Translations under genes and position numbers: made by a program | Source: Lysinibacillus irui | Lineage (GTDB): Bacteria; Bacillota; Bacilli; Bacillales_A; Planococcaceae | Assembly (NCBI RefSeq): GCF_028877475.1 | Contig: NZ_CP113527.1 | Location: 861,501 to 925,500, forward strand | Direction of reading: 5' to 3' | Length of the DNA: 64,000 bases | Part shown: positions 1 to 9,054 of the stretch, one piece after another | Layout: each line of letters opens with the position of its first letter | Numbering within the stretch: position 1 is the stretch's first letter | Notes under the pieces: generated by a model | Told to the model about the DNA's origin: nothing | Databases searched by the model: none | Seen by the model: only the letters and a program-made list of their open reading frames with translations

Positions 1-1095
1 CTTTTAAACGCTCTACATAAAAAAACAGCAGTTATTGGTACAGTTGGTTTTTTCATCAATGGTGAGAAGCAACAAACAGCTTACGAACAATTAACAACAT
101 TGCAAGCAAAAGAGTTACATCCGATTCTAAAGCAATGTGTACGAAAAGGTGTGACACATGTTGTACTAGAAGCCTCTTCAATGGGTTTACAACAACATCG
201 ACTTGATCATTGTGATATTGATTGTGGTGTATTTTTAAATTTATCAGATGATCATTTAGAAGATCATGGAGGGTTAGAAGCCTATAAACGTGCGAAAAAG
301 AGATTAGCGGATTTATCCAAAAAGCTAGTGTTAAATGGAGATGATAATTTTTGCCGTTCCGTTGGTATCTATGATAAGAAAAAATCTTGCTCATTTGGCT
401 TTGATAATCACAATGATTTACATATACAAATTGTCAGTGAATCAGCTGGAAAAACTGTACTTTGTCTACAAACTACCGCGAGTGAGCATATTGTTGAAAT
501 CCCTTTTGTCGGAAAATATCATGTACAAAATACGATAGCAGCCTTAATGGCAGTATGGCGTATAGGGGTCCCTATGGAAGATATTGTAGAGCATATGTGG
601 TCTTTAAAGCTACCAGAAGGAAGGCTTGAGAAAATTGATAATCCGTTAGGTATTGAGGTATATGTAGATTATGCCCATACTGCTGAAGCCTTACAAGCTG
701 TATTACAAACCTTTGATCGTTCCAAAACCATTTACCTAGTCTTTAGTTGTGGAGGAAATCGCGATAAGGCGAAACGATTTGCTATGGGTGCAGTGGCGAG
801 TAAATATGCTGATGTAATCTATTTAACAACAGATAACCCACGTGATGAAGATCCAATTGTTATTAATGAAAGTATAATTGCTGGTTTTACAGAGCAACAA
901 TACTACGAAATTTATCTAGATCGAAAACTTGCTATTCATCAAGCTTTAGCAAAGGCGAAAAAGGGCGATATTGTCCTTGTTGCCGGAAAAGGGCATGAAC
1001 AAACACAGCAAATTAAAAATCAAAAATTCCCTTTTTCCGACCAACAATGTATCAAAGACTATTTTTCAAATCTAATTACAGACGACGCTGAATAA
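1..1095 (+). CDS. murE: UDP-N-acetylmuramyl-tripeptide synthetase (MurE family), 5'-truncated by window edge
   Basis: Cytoplasmic Mur ligase that adds the third amino acid (meso-DAP or L-Lys) to UDP-MurNAc-L-Ala-D-Glu using ATP. The reading frame is open from base 1 and 364 residues are visible; about 125 N-terminal residues, including the P-loop, lie outside the window. Visible family marks are GTVG, EASSMGLQQHRL (usual form EVSSHGL), NLSDDHLEDHG, the Lys of YKRAKK (the carbamylated Lys position), YVDYAHT, CGGNRDKAKR, DNPR at bases 832-843, and GKGHE. DNPR is the motif associated with meso-DAP-adding MurE. The gene sits about 15 kb from the dcw cluster, which lacks murE. It could be the only murE or a second, sporulation-linked paralogue. 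The 3' end overlaps the convergent thioesterase gene by 20 bases. Confidence 0.85.
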   Translation, partial: LLNALHKKTAVIGTVGFFINGEKQQTAYEQLTTLQAKELHPILKQCVRKGVTHVVLEASSMGLQQHRLDHCDIDCGVFLNLSDDHLEDHGGLEAYKRAKKRLADLSKKLVLNGDDNFCRSVGIYDKKKSCSFGFDNHNDLHIQIVSESAGKTVLCLQTTASEHIVEIPFVGKYHVQNTIAALMAVWRIGVPMEDIVEHMWSLKLPEGRLEKIDNPLGIEVYVDYAHTAEALQAVLQTFDRSKTIYLVFSCGGNRDKAKRFAMGAVASKYADVIYLTTDNPRDEDPIVINESIIAGFTEQQYYEIYLDRKLAIHQALAKAKKGDIVLVAGKGHEQTQQIKNQKFPFSDQQCIKDYFSNLITDDAE

Positions 1096-1573
1096 CAAAG
1101 AAAGAGCCCGTAGCTATGGCAAGCTTGCGCCCCGTCTCATCCTCTATATCACATTCCATGACAAGCGTTTGACGTCCTTTATGGACAAAACGACCACGTG
1201 CAATCAATTCTTTGTTCTTCGTTGTGGCGATATAGGAGACATTCATATTTGTAGTAACTACATTATATCCCTCTGGTACAGAGCGTGAAGCAAGTCCACC
1301 CATAGCTGCATCTGCAATCGTTGCAATAATGCCGCCGTGTGGTACCTTAATCGTATTATGGATGACAGGAGTAATAGGGATACGGACCTCGCTCACTTCA
1401 GGCTCAAATTTTCCTACCATATGTAGAGCAGCATTAATATAACGACGATGAATGCCTTGTTGTTTATCACGTAATCCATTTAAAAGATGGAATAAAACTT
1501 CCTCATCTTCCTCAGTACTTTCTTGTAAAATTGCGCCAAGTAATTGTTCAATTTGTCCTTTAGCTGTTGACAT
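1076..1573 (-). CDS. PaaI/YuxO-type hotdog-fold thioesterase
   Basis: Probable acyl-CoA thioesterase of the PaaI-like hotdog superfamily, 165 residues, cytoplasmic. The central PHGGIIATIADAAMGGLA segment is the hotdog helix region with the HGG turn; the C-terminal half (MNVSYIATTKNKELIARGRFVHKGR) has the expected strand pattern. I chose the ATG at 1573 because AGAGG lies 11 bases upstream; in-frame upstream ATGs at 1606 and 1594 have no better site. The 3' end converges on the murE-like gene with a 20-base overlap, so there is no room for a separate terminator. The natural substrate cannot be read from the sequence. Confidence 0.8.
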   Translation of the reverse strand: MSTAKGQIEQLLGAILQESTEEDEEVLFHLLNGLRDKQQGIHRRYINAALHMVGKFEPEVSEVRIPITPVIHNTIKVPHGGIIATIADAAMGGLASRSVPEGYNVVTTNMNVSYIATTKNKELIARGRFVHKGRQTLVMECDIEDETGRKLAIATGSFFVIQRRL

Positions 1574-1629
1574 CAATTGGAAAACCTCTTTCATTAAAAA
1601 TATCATTAATGTAAAATTACCATAAAATC

Positions 1630-1638
1630 TGTTATGAT
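1630..1638 (+). promoter_or_regulatory. Possible extended -10 promoter for ylbF
   Basis: TGTTATGAT matches the extended -10 form TGnTATnnT, 25 bases upstream of the chosen ylbF start. No good -35 is seen, so it is tentative. Confidence 0.3.
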
Positions 1639-1663
1639 GGGAAAGAGATTGGGGGAATTAAAA

Positions 1664-2110
1664 ATGATGATGACCTCTGACTGGGTAATCATTTTAGATG
1701 AGGCCGAAGAGCTTTGTAAGATGATTCTTTCCTCAGAACCAGCGATCGCGCTACAACAAGCGTATGATGCAGTATATAGTGATACGCAAATTGTAGAGGC
1801 TATTTATGCATTTAATCGCATGAAAGAGCAGTACGAAGATGTACAACGTTTCGGAAAATATCATCCGGACTACCATACAATCATGAAGTCAATTCGCCAA
1901 CAAAAGAGGGCACTTGACTTAAATGAGAAAGTTTCAGCCTTAAAAATTGCTGAAAACGATTTTCAGGATTTACTGGATGAGATTAGCCTTTTAATAGGAA
2001 AAACAGTCTCTGAAGCGGTAAAAGTTCCTGTAAGTAATCCATTCTTTGCCTCTGGTTCATCTTGCGGAGGAGGATGTGGCTCGGGTGGTTCTTGCTCTTG
2101 CTCAGCGTAA
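1664..2110 (+). CDS. ricF: YlbF/RicF family regulator with C-terminal cysteine cluster
   Basis: YlbF (RicF) acts in B. subtilis with RicA and RicT (YmcA, YaaT) in a complex carrying Fe-S clusters that affects RNase Y-dependent mRNA processing, competence, biofilm and sporulation. The protein here is 148 residues, mostly helical (the Com_YlbF fold), and ends in a Gly/Ser-rich tail with Cys134, Cys138, Cys144 and Cys146, consistent with Fe-S ligation. The ATG at 1664 follows GGGGGA at 1651-1656; an upstream in-frame ATG at 1634 would overlap the putative promoter. Order ylbF...ylbG...rsmD-coaD is as in B. subtilis, but here a gdpD-like gene on the other strand separates ylbF from ylbG. Confidence 0.88.
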   Translation: MMMTSDWVIILDEAEELCKMILSSEPAIALQQAYDAVYSDTQIVEAIYAFNRMKEQYEDVQRFGKYHPDYHTIMKSIRQQKRALDLNEKVSALKIAENDFQDLLDEISLLIGKTVSEAVKVPVSNPFFASGSSCGGGCGSGGSCSCSA

Positions 2111-2143
2111 TGTAAGATGTGTATAAAACACATCTCTTCTAGA

Positions 2144-2190
2144 CTGTAAACAACTCGAAGGTACTTGCAGAGTTGTTTACAGTTTTTTTT
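2144..2190 (+). terminator. Rho-independent terminator after ricF
   Basis: Perfect 13-base stem (2144-2156 with 2170-2182, CTGTAAACAACTC arm) followed by eight T. A second small inverted repeat (AGATGTG/CACATCT) lies just upstream at about 2114-2135. Confidence 0.9.
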
Positions 2191-2223
2191 CATTATGTAG
2201 TGAAAGTAATTTCGGGAGCTTTC

Positions 2224-2260
2224 AAAAATAAAGGGAAGGACTTGCTAATGTCCTTCCCTT
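2224..2260 (-). terminator. Terminator of the gdpD-like gene
   Basis: On the minus strand an 11-base stem (AAGGGAAGGAC, 2260-2250 with 2241-2231) is followed by TATTTTT, 14 bases beyond the gdpD-like stop codon. Confidence 0.85.
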
Positions 2261-2273
2261 TCTATTGTTTATA

Positions 2274-3179
2274 TCAAGCTTGCTTTTGTAATAACTCTAC
2301 AGCAATATCAGGGCGATCAGTAATAATGCCTTGTGCTCCATTATTGATCAATTTGTTCATTGTGTCTATGTCATTGATCGTCCAATAGTGAACAGGTATA
2401 TTCAGGTTATTTAAAAACTGAATAAATTTAGGCGAATCTAAGGCAATAACCCCTGATTTAGGTGGGATTTGAAATACATCTACTTTTGGATGATATAAAT
2501 GTCCAAATTGACTTGAGAAGGAAGCGAATGCTTTTCTTACATCCGATTCACCTGCACCAAGTGCTACCTGATTTTGAGCATATAAATTGAAGCGATCTAT
2601 TTGTTCACCGTAAAAACTTGTTACCACGACACGATGTTCAGCGCCAAGTTCTTCAATTAAACGCCAAAGTTTTGAAGGCATTAGACTTCCTTCATACGTA
2701 TCAGGAGCATCTTTTATATCGATATTGATTAGCATGTTTGGATAACTTTCTAATAGCTCTCGTAACGTTACTACATTTAATTTATCCTCTCTATATGGAA
2801 AAGCTCCATCTAGATCTTCAAACTGGTAGCCATGGTTTAAGGCGTTAAGTTCTGCCAATGTCATATCAGCAACGAGACCATAACCATCTGTAGTACGTTC
2901 AACTGTTTCATCGTGGAAAACAATAATTTCCTCATCTTTCGTTAGGCGGATATCGATTTCAAAGCCATCAACACCTAGCTGCGCAGCTTTTTCAAAAGCC
3001 ATCATTGTATGTTCGGGTGCTAAATGAGCTCCGCCACGATGTGCAAGTATTACAGGGCGATCAAATTGTAATGCTTGTTTGCTTTCTCGTTGCTGCGGTT
3101 TAGAAATCGCTTTACTACCTGCCCACGCCGCTGCACTTGCTGCTGCAATGGCAAGCGCAATTTTTGTTTTCTTACCCAT
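2274..3179 (-). CDS. Glycerophosphodiester phosphodiesterase, membrane-anchored
   Basis: GDPD-family TIM-barrel enzyme expected to hydrolyse glycerophosphodiesters to glycerol-3-phosphate and an alcohol. The 301-residue protein starts with a hydrophobic Ala-rich segment (about residues 4-21) that is a signal or membrane anchor, then AHRGGAHLAPEHT with the catalytic HRG and Glu, FEIDIRLTKDE with the metal-binding E-D pair, and FHDETVERTTDG with the second catalytic His. The C-terminal NNGAQGIITDRPD is the usual closing motif. The ATG at 3179 follows AAGGAGG, so I prefer it to the in-frame start 18 bases upstream. It is transcribed alone, opposite to ylbF and ylbG, and ends in its own terminator. 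It is an insertion relative to the B. subtilis ylbF-ylbG order. Confidence 0.88.
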   Translation of the reverse strand: MGKKTKIALAIAAASAAAWAGSKAISKPQQRESKQALQFDRPVILAHRGGAHLAPEHTMMAFEKAAQLGVDGFEIDIRLTKDEEIIVFHDETVERTTDGYGLVADMTLAELNALNHGYQFEDLDGAFPYREDKLNVVTLRELLESYPNMLINIDIKDAPDTYEGSLMPSKLWRLIEELGAEHRVVVTSFYGEQIDRFNLYAQNQVALGAGESDVRKAFASFSSQFGHLYHPKVDVFQIPPKSGVIALDSPKFIQFLNNLNIPVHYWTINDIDTMNKLINNGAQGIITDRPDIAVELLQKQA

Positions 3180-3576
3180 ATTCGTCCTCCTTAACAATTA
3201 TCGTCATATAAAAAGTATAGTGATTTCATTTTTCATTGATTGTAAGTGCTCAACGTTGGAGAGCTACCAAAACTAGAAACTAGTATAAGTGAATAAGGTG
3301 ATTTTTTCATGCTGATTTTTGCCGTCATCATATAAAATAATTGTTATGGAGATTAAGTGTTAAAACGTTCCATTATCGAGGCGTTAGCAGCATTTATTAT
3401 TCCTTTTAATGTAGCAACCATTCATTCATCAAAAACACCTGATTCATAATTCTGCCAAGTTCAATGTTTATGCTTTTCCATTATAACGGAAAATTGAGCG
3501 TTCTGTCAGCTAAACTCTGTTGCTATCATTTTCTGGTCTATGGTATTCTTTTAGGTAAGAAATGAGGGAATCCAAT
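3180..3576. other. Divergent intergenic region between gdpD-like gene and ylbG
   Basis: About 400 bases holding the divergent promoters. On the minus strand a TATACT hexamer (3219-3214) is a possible -10 for the gdpD-like gene, without a good -35. On the plus strand a 30-codon frame with a GTG start (3357-3449) sits behind TGGAG. I cannot tell whether it is translated. No strong plus-strand promoter was recognised. Confidence 0.4.
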
Positions 3577-3849
3577 ATGAACGAACGACAAGGGCTAATC
3601 GTTTACGTCCATCAATTAAAACATGCGAAGTCTCTTCGGAAATATGGTCATGTTCTTTATATTTCTAGAAGGCAAAAGTACGTAGTGCTTTACTGTGATC
3701 GTGAGGATATTGACATGATGACAACAAAACTACAACGCCTCCCATTTGTGAAAGACGTTGTAGAGTCTTATCGTCCATTTGTGAAAACTGAATATGAAAA
3801 TGCAAAACCAGATAAAGCAAAGGAATACGACTATAAAGTAGGTCTATAA
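3577..3849 (+). CDS. ylbG: YlbG family protein (UPF0298)
   Basis: Small cytoplasmic protein of the YlbG/UPF0298 family, 90 residues, close to the family norm. Family features are [21 protein letters not shown] near the N-terminus, the [14 protein letters not shown] core, VESYRPF and the C-terminal [11 protein letters not shown]. Its function is not established. The ATG at 3577 has GAGGGA seven bases upstream; the in-frame ATG at 3562 would place that site inside the gene. In B. subtilis it lies directly between ylbF and rsmD; here it is separated from rsmD by two further genes. Confidence 0.88.
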   Translation: MNERQGLIVYVHQLKHAKSLRKYGHVLYISRRQKYVVLYCDREDIDMMTTKLQRLPFVKDVVESYRPFVKTEYENAKPDKAKEYDYKVGL

Positions 3850-3851
3850 TA

Positions 3852-4241
3852 TTAAGTTAATGCAGGTATATAGTTATTTAGTCTTAATATGCCGATTAAG
3901 TATTGATAAAATAGTTTTGATTCCGAAAATATAGATGAGTGCTTTATTTCTACAACAACTGCTTTTCGATCGAGTTGTTCTATTTGTGCTTCAAACATTT
4001 TTTGTCGCTTTGTTGGTTGTTCCTCATTATATGGGATGCCTTCTCGACAAATATATATAGGCATGAATTTACTTTCACCGACTGGTTTCAGGGCGACAGC
4101 TAAAGAAATTACCTTCTTATCTTCTTTTGTAGAAGTTAGTATAAAGGCTTGATGAAAACGTTCCTGATTGGTTTTAATAATTTCGAGTAGCTCGTAAACA
4201 TCACCATAGCCTTCACCTAATTCTATAAATTGTTGTGGCAT
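3852..4241 (-). CDS. Conserved Bacillales protein, DUF7147-like
   Basis: A 129-residue soluble protein beginning MPQQFIELGEGYGDVYELLE and containing PIYICREGIPY. It resembles a Bacillales family now called DUF7147 and formerly sometimes misnamed methylthioribose kinase; nothing in it looks like a kinase. AAAGGATG precedes the ATG. It converges tail-to-tail on ylbG with two bases between the stop codons. Function unknown; the family name rests on recall rather than a search. Confidence 0.6.
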   Translation of the reverse strand: MPQQFIELGEGYGDVYELLEIIKTNQERFHQAFILTSTKEDKKVISLAVALKPVGESKFMPIYICREGIPYNEEQPTKRQKMFEAQIEQLDRKAVVVEIKHSSIFSESKLFYQYLIGILRLNNYIPALT

Positions 4242-4296
4242 AATAATTGCACATCCTTTCCATTATCATAGTATCATGCTGCGGGAGGTCAAGCAC

Positions 4297-5715
4297 ATGA
4301 AATTTGCATTAAGCTTTTTTTCTATTTTAGCACTAATTATTACAGGAACGTTATTTTTCCAATATCATGCTTATTCTTCTGATCTAGAAACTGGCATAGG
4401 TGATTTTCATTACTCACAGGAAATAGAAATTGTTTATCGTGAAAATAGCTTGGATATTCGTCACCATTTTAAAAATCTGCCGAATCAAAAGGTGAAGATT
4501 AAATGGCCAGAAAAAGCAACGAATGCTAGTTGCTTTATCGAAAATGAAAAAAGCTGTGAACGTTTATCAGATGAAGTTTCTTATTTTGCAAAAGGAGAAA
4601 CAAAATCACAATCTGTGTCATACATAATTCCCATTGAGGGTGGCTTAAAAAATAAGATGCTCCTTCAAAATGTTTTTGCTACACTAATGAATGGTGAAGC
4701 ATCTTATTCAATTGTATCTATTTCGACGGACAGTAAAGTGAATGGACAATGGATTACAGGTCTATCATTAGTTGGTCAACAACAATTAGTTCATGTCAAT
4801 TATACAATGTTTAGAGGAGATGGAACGGTTCAAGATCTTTATTGGCAAGCAGGTAAGCTTAAAGTACAAGAGCAATCCCCTGTATTATCGATCTATGCCC
4901 AGCAGGCCATTCCGAATGATTTCCTAAAATCATTCGAAAATTTACAGTTTTTAAATGATGAACATATTGCCATTATTCAAGAAAAAAGTCCAGTAGTAGC
5001 TCATGATGAGAGATTGTTATTTTTACCAACGCTTACTGCACAAGCTGTTGAACAGGAAGTGATTTTGTCACAAATTAAATCTCAATTTAAATTTGTGGAT
5101 TCTCCAGAATGGTTACCTGAAGTTGTGGCATCCTACTTATTAAACGACCAAATTGGCGGAGAAAGAACGAAGAAAATTATCACGAACTTAAATGAATATA
5201 TGACGGATAATCAACAACAAGCTTGGCAGGAAACGCTGAAAAAACTAGGGGATGAATCGATTTCACCGGATACATTGGACAAGTATTTATCGCAAGTATT
5301 AGATGCTAAGACATCCTATTTTACATTAAACGCGCAGCAAAAAAATGGAATATATCCACTTTTATTTGAGGATGCACGAGATGTGTATGTCAATGATGTG
5401 TTGAAGGAAGACGTACGTGTTATTCGCTATGAAGGGCAAACGTTGTATACTGCAGATACATTATTACCTGAGCTTGGTTACTCAGCTGAGGAAGGGCAGA
5501 ATGGTTATTATGTAAATAGTGAGCATCGTACATTCCGCTTCCCTAAAGAGCCAGGATTCTATGTCTTCAATCAACGAAGATATTCGACTATTTCTGAACC
5601 AATTATTAAGATTGCTGATCATTATTATGTAGAAGAGGCTTGGTTACAACGTTTATTCTTGGTAGAATTACAAAAGAAAGATGAGCGAATTCAAGTATTA
5701 GCACAAGAACAATAA
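4297..5715 (+). CDS. Membrane-anchored extracytoplasmic protein of unknown function
   Basis: Not recognised with confidence. The 472-residue product starts with MKFALSFFSILALIITGTLF, an uncleaved signal anchor or signal peptide, and the remainder is hydrophilic and so probably outside the membrane. Two cysteines lie close together near residues 84-91 (NASCFIENEKSCE). The middle contains SPEWLPEVVASYLL, which faintly resembles the helix after the zinc site of gluzincin-like proteins, but no HExxH is present. The C-terminal about 110 residues (YVNDVLKEDVRVIRYEGQTLY onward) look like a beta-rich stalk or copper-amine-oxidase N-like domain. Start chosen at 4297 because GGGAGGT lies seven bases upstream. 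It occupies the space between ylbG and rsmD, where B. subtilis has no such gene. Confidence 0.65.
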   Translation: MKFALSFFSILALIITGTLFFQYHAYSSDLETGIGDFHYSQEIEIVYRENSLDIRHHFKNLPNQKVKIKWPEKATNASCFIENEKSCERLSDEVSYFAKGETKSQSVSYIIPIEGGLKNKMLLQNVFATLMNGEASYSIVSISTDSKVNGQWITGLSLVGQQQLVHVNYTMFRGDGTVQDLYWQAGKLKVQEQSPVLSIYAQQAIPNDFLKSFENLQFLNDEHIAIIQEKSPVVAHDERLLFLPTLTAQAVEQEVILSQIKSQFKFVDSPEWLPEVVASYLLNDQIGGERTKKIITNLNEYMTDNQQQAWQETLKKLGDESISPDTLDKYLSQVLDAKTSYFTLNAQQKNGIYPLLFEDARDVYVNDVLKEDVRVIRYEGQTLYTADTLLPELGYSAEEGQNGYYVNSEHRTFRFPKEPGFYVFNQRRYSTISEPIIKIADHYYVEEAWLQRLFLVELQKKDERIQVLAQEQ

Positions 5716-5790
5716 TAACTTTTGCAGCGGAGGGCCACTCTTTCGCTGCAAAAATACTTTATATGGATGAAAGTACGGTGATATGCTGTT

Positions 5791-6850
<1,060 letters not shown>

Positions 6851-6856
6851 TATTGA

Positions 6857-6889
6857 GAGGATGTCAAAAAAAATGACATCCTCTTTTTT
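6857..6889 (+). terminator. Terminator after coaD
   Basis: Ten-base perfect stem GAGGATGTCA (6857-6866 with 6874-6883), seven-base A loop, six T. It may also serve ylbJ from the other side. Confidence 0.9.
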
Positions 6890-6907
6890 CTTTAGTGAAA
6901 GCTATCG

Positions 6908-7807
6908 TTATTTCAGAAAAAATAGAGCATAAATAGTTGGCACAATGATTATGCTAAGGAGGCGGAATTTTATATAAGGTCTTACAGATAGTTTTGCTGA
7001 TTTTGCGATAACAAAGATTTGTAAGTGAATACTGATACTTTGCATGGTTAATAAAATCACCACTAATAAAGTGATATACGGAAAGTCTGGAAAGGCAGTA
7101 ACCGTCATTTTAAGGCCATTTGTCACCTCGAGGATAGCTGCAATAGAAAGTTCGACCGTATAAGGTAGTTTTGGTATTAGCTGATCTAAGCCCTCCTGTA
7201 CGATGGTCTGAATCGTTGTAAAAAAGATGATGGTTGTACCAACTAACAGAATTGTTGGAGCGGTTTCTTTAATACTTTCTGAAAAAGGAGCACTATAGAG
7301 TGGTGTGTTTTGTACGGATATACTAGGTGGATCCGTTTTGCGAAATAAGTAATAGCCTGTTACTAAGCAACAAATATTAAAAGTATGTAGTAAACATAAA
7401 AACAACCATCCAAACGTATTACTGTTTAGTAAATCAAGGCTTACAAAACCTAGAACGAACAATGGACTTGGTGCATGACAAACAGCAAGTAAAAAATTTG
7501 CTTCTTTTGTGTGTAATTGACCACTATTTTTTAAATATACAATGGTTGTCGCGCCTGTTGGATAGCCACCAAGTGCACTAATAATGTAGGCTTGTACGTA
7601 TAAAGAGGCTCTTTTTGTTTTTGTTCGCATAGGAGCCGTTAAACGCAGAAGCCATTGTGTTAACACGAGATATGGCAGTAAATATGGAAAAAGTGCTTCC
7701 ATGAAAAGATTTAAGCCTAAATCAGTACCACTATGAGCGGTTTGTGGGAATAACAAGAGTAAGAGAATGAGAATTACGCAGAGCGCTATTTGAATTGTAG
7801 CAAACAT
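6908..7807 (-). CDS. ylbJ: YlbJ family sporulation integral membrane protein
   Basis: Polytopic membrane protein; B. subtilis YlbJ is made in the mother cell under SigE and is needed for normal spore properties. The sequence shows EALFPYLLPYLVL near the N-terminus, the Gate-type LGGYPTGATTIVYL loop and VCHAPSPLFVLGFV, all typical of YlbJ. From the ATG at 7807 the product is 299 residues, starting at the first transmembrane helix as homologues do; a longer frame back to a TTG at 7903 would add a further hydrophobic stretch, and neither has a strong ribosome site. It is about 100 residues shorter than B. subtilis YlbJ. ylbK, the next gene in B. subtilis, is absent. Confidence 0.8.
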   Translation of the reverse strand: MFATIQIALCVILILLLLLFPQTAHSGTDLGLNLFMEALFPYLLPYLVLTQWLLRLTAPMRTKTKRASLYVQAYIISALGGYPTGATTIVYLKNSGQLHTKEANFLLAVCHAPSPLFVLGFVSLDLLNSNTFGWLFLCLLHTFNICCLVTGYYLFRKTDPPSISVQNTPLYSAPFSESIKETAPTILLVGTTIIFFTTIQTIVQEGLDQLIPKLPYTVELSIAAILEVTNGLKMTVTAFPDFPYITLLVVILLTMQSISIHLQIFVIAKSAKLSVRPYIKFRLLSIIIVPTIYALFFLK

Positions 7808-7925
7808 GTTATCAACTCGTTTCAACTTTTTGTCATTCACATAGGCAAATGCTAAAATCAATATATGTGAGAATGGCAAAAACATGAACGTATGGTTTTG
7901 CAAGCGTCCTAGGAGGTGTTTAGTA

Positions 7926-8972
7926 GTGAAGAAAAAAATTGGAATTTATGCAGTGTTGTTAGTCGTGATTTGTTTTTTGATGTTATACCGACTAGACGCG
8001 TATATTATGAAACCTGGAAGTGCCTATGATGTCAGTAAATTTGTAACTGTCGATAGCAAAGAGGCAGATAGTTTGGGATCATTAAGTTTAATGACTGTCG
8101 CGATGCAGCAAGCCACACCGTTTTCGTATTTATGGGCAAAAGTTCAAAAATATCAAAAACTAATGGATATGGAGCAAGTACGAAACCCTTTAGAAGATGA
8201 TGAGGAATATAATATTCGACAGTTAAAATTAATGTCTGATTCTCAGTTTAATGCGAAATATGTAGCTTTCCAAAGGGCTGGGTTAGAGACAAAGGTGCAT
8301 TTTAATGGCGTATTTATATTAAATGTGTTAGATGGCGGAGCATCGGACGGTATTTTAAAAGCTGGGGATGAAATTATCGAGGTTGACGGTCAAAAAATAA
8401 CGAGCCAGCAAATGCTTGTTGACCTTTTAAAGCCTAAGCAGCTTGGAGATAAGGTAACAATTCAATTTAAACGTAATGAAGAACGCAAACAGGAGACCAT
8501 TACGTTGCAGGAAATCCCTAATACGCAAGAACATAGAGCAGGTTTAGGGATATCTTATACAGAAAGCAAATCTATCGAAACAATTCCGAAAGTAACGATG
8601 AAAACGGAGGATATCGGAGGGCCTTCAGCTGGTTTGATGTTTACGCTTGAAATATTGGATCAGCTTCTTGATGAAGATTTAACGAAAGGCTACGCAATTG
8701 CTGGTACTGGTGAAATGCTAATAGACGGTTCTGTAGGTAGAATTGGCGGAATTGATTATAAGGTTATTGCAGCTGATCGAGATGGCATGGAAATCTTCTT
8801 TGCGCCAGATGATGAAATTTCTAAAGAAATGAAGGCGAAATATCCAGAGCTAGAATCTAATTATGCAACTGCTGTAAAAACGGCAAAAGAAATCAAAACC
8901 AAAATGAAAATTGTTCCAGTGAAAACGGTAGATGATGCCATCGACTATTTAAAGCAGCTACAGCCAAAATAA
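7926..8972 (+). CDS. ylbL: PDZ-containing Lon-like serine protease YlbL (DdcP)
   Basis: Membrane-anchored protease; B. subtilis YlbL (DdcP) degrades the division inhibitor YneA during recovery from DNA damage. The 348-residue protein has one N-terminal membrane helix (about residues 5-22), a PDZ domain (about 115-205) and a C-terminal S16 Lon proteolytic domain. The catalytic dyad is visible: Ser234 in GGPSAGLMF and Lys279 in GGIDYKVIAA. Start is GTG at 7926, with AGGAGGTG at 7911-7918. It is divergent from ylbJ and has its own terminator. Confidence 0.92.
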   Translation: MKKKIGIYAVLLVVICFLMLYRLDAYIMKPGSAYDVSKFVTVDSKEADSLGSLSLMTVAMQQATPFSYLWAKVQKYQKLMDMEQVRNPLEDDEEYNIRQLKLMSDSQFNAKYVAFQRAGLETKVHFNGVFILNVLDGGASDGILKAGDEIIEVDGQKITSQQMLVDLLKPKQLGDKVTIQFKRNEERKQETITLQEIPNTQEHRAGLGISYTESKSIETIPKVTMKTEDIGGPSAGLMFTLEILDQLLDEDLTKGYAIAGTGEMLIDGSVGRIGGIDYKVIAADRDGMEIFFAPDDEISKEMKAKYPELESNYATAVKTAKEIKTKMKIVPVKTVDDAIDYLKQLQPK

Positions 8973-8980
8973 AATCTAAA

Positions 8981-9031
8981 CCCGAACTATTTCGAAACGA
9001 AAGCTTCACAGAATAGTTCGGGTGTTTTTTT
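8981..9031 (+). terminator. Terminator after ylbL
   Basis: Eleven-base stem CCCGAACTATT (8981-8991 with 9012-9022), then TG and seven T. Confidence 0.88.
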
Positions 9032-9054
9032 GATGTAAAAATCTTTTGGAATAG

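Noticed and set aside
5721-5752. Nine-base inverted repeat (TTTGCAGCG/CGCTGCAAA) after the orphan membrane protein gene
   Set aside because: A real hairpin, but without a T run on either strand, so I do not call it a terminator.
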